From Vogesella aquatica (GTDB lineage Bacteria; Pseudomonadota; Gammaproteobacteria; Burkholderiales; Chromobacteriaceae): a stretch of DNA of 64,000 bases. Shown one piece after another: positions 62,188 to 64,000 of this stretch. The stretch covers positions 51,912 to 115,911 of the forward strand of contig NZ_JAQQLF010000014.1 of the NCBI RefSeq assembly GCF_028548455.1, in the 5' to 3' direction. Position numbers and translations under genes: made by a program. Position 1 is the first letter of the stretch. The number at the start of each line of letters is the position of its first letter. The notes under the pieces were generated by a model that worked only from the letters and a program-made list of their open reading frames with translations, made no database searches and had not been told where the DNA came from.

Positions 62188-63564
62188 TTAACGCGCGTCG
62201 ATCAGCGGCTGGATGTCCAGCAGCGTCAGCTCGTTATCGTCCGGCTTGCCCAGCTGGCGGCCGGACGAGTACGGAAAGTTATTGTCGTTCACCAGCACGA
62301 TGTGGTGACCGTCCACCACTACCAGCCCTTCCGGCCCCAGGTGCGGCAGGCCGAAGCGGCCGTTGGCGTCGCTGTAGCGTGACAGGCGCTTGGGGTCGGC
62401 AATGCGGGTCAGGTCGATATAGGCCACCTTCTTCACGAAGCCATCGGCGTCGGCCTGCGCCAGGTCGATCTTGTACACGCGCTTGAAGGCCGCCGGCTTG
62501 TTGAAGCAGTCGGTGCGCGTCATCTCGCCGGGGCATACCTGCCCCAGGCCCTCGCTGCTGTCGTCGCGCTCGATCAACAGGCCGGTGCTGGCGTCCAGCA
62601 GCTGGAAGTCGGCCATCACGTTGCCGTCCTGCTCGAACTGGTACTTCCACTGCTTGCCGGTGTAGCGGCCGGCCGCCACGTCAAACTCGAAGATACGGGT
62701 GAAGGTCTTGCCGTTGGCCGCACGCTCGAAGCCCTTGCTGGCGGCGTCAAAAGCCGGCCATTCCAACGCCGGGTATAGCTTGCTGCCGTCCGGCGACTTG
62801 GCCATCGGCTCGAAGCCGCCGGAGCGGCGCACGTTCCAGCTGCCAATGCTGTCGGTAGGCAGGTTGCCCAGGCGGCCGTTCAGGTAGTGGTCCGGCGAGC
62901 GGTAGGCCACGTCGCCCACCTTCATCTCGTGTACCGCCAGCACCTTGCCGTCCAGGTCGGCGCGAATCAGATAGGGGCCGAACTCGTCGCCTATCCACAT
63001 CTCCTTGCCCACTACCTGCAGCGACTCTACGTCGAAATCGACACCGGTGAGGTAGCGCTGGGCGCTGGCTTCGTTCTGGATGGCAAACGGCACCTTGCGG
63101 TCCGGGTCGTGCAGGAAGGTCGTCCGCTGCAGCGCGGTACTGCCCTTGGCCCAGTCCACCGCCACGCGGTGCACCATCAGCAGCGCGTCCTGCGAGTTGA
63201 TCTTGTTGCCGAAGCCGTTATCGGTGAGTGTCAGGTAGTGGTTGCGGTCCAGCATGGCAATGCCGGAAAAGCCCTGTACCGCCTGCCCCTTTACCGGCAG
63301 CGCCCCACCCGACGCACGCGGGTACTTGGGGTCGCCCACAAAGGTGTTGGCCGCTTCCGACCCCAGCACCTCGTTACGCACGCGCTTGCCGTTGGCAAAC
63401 TTGCCCGAGGTGGCAAAAAACGCCCCCGCGTCGGCCGGCGGCGTGGCCACGGTATTGAACGGCACCACGGCGTGGCCGGCCAGCGAGGCCTCCACCGCCT
63501 GCTGCGCGTGGGCAGCGGTAGCACAACAAGCCAGGGCCAGCGTCAGGCTAAACAGGGGTTTCAT
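62188..63564 (-). CDS. Secreted esterase-like/phytase-like domain protein
   Basis: 458 residues. Signal peptide MKPLFSLTLALACCATAAHA. The esterase-like-activity-of-phytase fold is recognisable: GQAVQGFSGIAMLDRNHYLT, LTDNGFGNKINS, IGDEFGPYLIRAD, LIERDDSSEG and LGPEGLVVVDGHHIVLVNDN. Acidic clusters fit calcium binding. Predicted periplasmic or secreted phosphatase/esterase. Start at 63564 is chosen because the signal peptide begins there. Confidence 0.85.
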   Translation of the reverse strand: MKPLFSLTLALACCATAAHAQQAVEASLAGHAVVPFNTVATPPADAGAFFATSGKFANGKRVRNEVLGSEAANTFVGDPKYPRASGGALPVKGQAVQGFSGIAMLDRNHYLTLTDNGFGNKINSQDALLMVHRVAVDWAKGSTALQRTTFLHDPDRKVPFAIQNEASAQRYLTGVDFDVESLQVVGKEMWIGDEFGPYLIRADLDGKVLAVHEMKVGDVAYRSPDHYLNGRLGNLPTDSIGSWNVRRSGGFEPMAKSPDGSKLYPALEWPAFDAASKGFERAANGKTFTRIFEFDVAAGRYTGKQWKYQFEQDGNVMADFQLLDASTGLLIERDDSSEGLGQVCPGEMTRTDCFNKPAAFKRVYKIDLAQADADGFVKKVAYIDLTRIADPKRLSRYSDANGRFGLPHLGPEGLVVVDGHHIVLVNDNNFPYSSGRQLGKPDDNELTLLDIQPLIDAR

Positions 63565-63871
63565 TGCAGACAGCTCCGGTAACAAAAAAGGAAGCCGCTA
63601 CGGTAAGGCGCCACCGTGACGGCAGCGTGACGCGGGTGTGAAAGGCGCAAGACAGGCAGATGAGCTGTAACAGCGGGGTAAAAGACGGGGTTGGCCGCAA
63701 GGGGTGGTCAGGGTGATGAGGTTGCCCGGATAAGGCGTAGCCGCATCCGGGATAGGCAAGCATCGTTAACGATGATACGGCAGTATTTTATCCTGGATGG
63801 CACGGCGAGCTACTGGCCATAAGCGCTTGCAGCCAACCGTAAAAAGCAGAAAGCCATGCCACCAAACTTGG
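63565..63871. other. Intergenic region between the phytase-like gene and the IS481 end
   Basis: 307 bases without a gene. In order: upstream region of the phytase-like gene, one full 10-mer repeat (63690-63699), a REP-like element (63725-63751), the 14-base palindrome CATCGTTAACGATG (63761-63774) and a less GC-rich stretch that may contain the terminal repeat of the insertion element. Confidence 0.55.
63725..63751. repeat. REP-like palindromic element
   Basis: CCCGGAT-N13-ATCCGGG with an inner GGC-GTA-GCC stem closely resembles the REP/BIME palindromes of enterobacteria and pseudomonads (GCCGGATAAGGCG type). Single copy seen in the window. Confidence 0.7.
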
Positions 63872-64000
63872 CTACTTGTCTAGTCCCGGACGATTACGCA
63901 CCTGCTTTTTGAACAGTTCGGGATGTGATTTCTGCCACTGTTTCATCGCCAGCAATGGTGTCTGATGCGCCAGCATCCTTTGCGGCAGATGCTGGTTGTA
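63872..64000 (-). mobile_element. 3' end of an IS481-family-like transposase gene, cut by the window edge
   Basis: Reading leftward from base 64000, an open frame of 42 codons (YNQHLPQRMLAHQTPLLAMK ... VRNRPGLDK) ends at TAG (63872-63874). The phrase YNxHxPQ-x4-HQTP-x4-MKxWQ-x4-PELF is the C-terminal signature of IS481-type rve transposases. The codon use (TTG, AAA, TCA, AGG) is unlike the resident genes. Whether the element is intact cannot be judged. Confidence 0.82.

Overview
The window looks like chromosomal DNA from a GC-rich beta-proteobacterium of the order Neisseriales, most likely the Chromobacterium/Vogesella/Aquitalea branch. This is inferred from the gene families, the strong CTG/GTG/GCC codon bias, the Lrp-dadA-dadX block, the hemP-hmu block and a THI-element-controlled thiBPQ block. 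No plasmid or phage backbone and no CRISPR array was seen. The only clear mobile-element trace is the 3' end of an IS481-like transposase at the right edge, next to a REP-like element.

Layout. 1-5.3 kb: ppk2 (cut by the edge), glnS, ushA and a Tat-exported dienelactone hydrolase. 5.5-7.7 kb: exported DUF192 protein, Iap-like M28 aminopeptidase and a TMEM175-like channel. 7.9-9.4 kb: a small polyhydroxyalkanoate module (intracellular-type depolymerase plus phasin-like protein). 9.5-11.6 kb: AraC regulator and EamA exporter. 11.7-12.0 kb: tRNA-Ala/tRNA-Glu/tRNA-Ala operon. 12-15.2 kb: His-rich hypothetical, ribA, GAF protein, patatin. 15.2-22.5 kb: a signalling island with a six-PAS histidine kinase, a REC-GGDEF(degenerate)-EAL protein, a REC protein and a membrane diguanylate cyclase. 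22.7-25.8 kb: dadX, dadA and divergent lrp. 25.9-28 kb: phosphopantetheinyl transferase and amt. 28-34.1 kb: Fur-boxed heme uptake operon (hemP, receptor, hmuSTUV). 34.2-36.1 kb: map coupled to an orphan ParD-like gene, and ybaK. 36.2-38.8 kb: chemoreceptor and gmhA. 39-42.7 kb: thiBPQ under a TPP riboswitch. 43-48.4 kb: methyltransferase, a possible 22-residue ORF, tRNA-Thr, exported nuclease, DUF945 protein, AraC regulator. 48.5-53.3 kb: EamA, PAP2, then a PepSY/cytochrome b561/two-component operon. 53.4-57.6 kb: YciH, alpha/beta hydrolase plus LysR, divergent to an Old Yellow Enzyme and an NfsB nitroreductase. 57.6-60.8 kb: compact operon of VOC protein, OpuAC-type binding protein, RidA-like protein and a frameshifted MFS transporter. 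60.8-64 kb: MFS exporter, phytase-like esterase, REP and IS481 end.

The most striking signal is not a gene. The 10-mer GTTGGCCGCA (either strand) occurs 44 times by hand count in 64 kb, roughly once per 1.5 kb, where well under one is expected by base composition. It lies inside genes on both strands, often as rare codons, and recurs between genes, twice as head-to-head inverted pairs that form hairpins behind stop codons. That distribution is the hallmark of DNA uptake sequences in Neisseria and Pasteurellaceae, but the core is unlike the dialects I know. I propose a candidate uptake-type sequence for this lineage.
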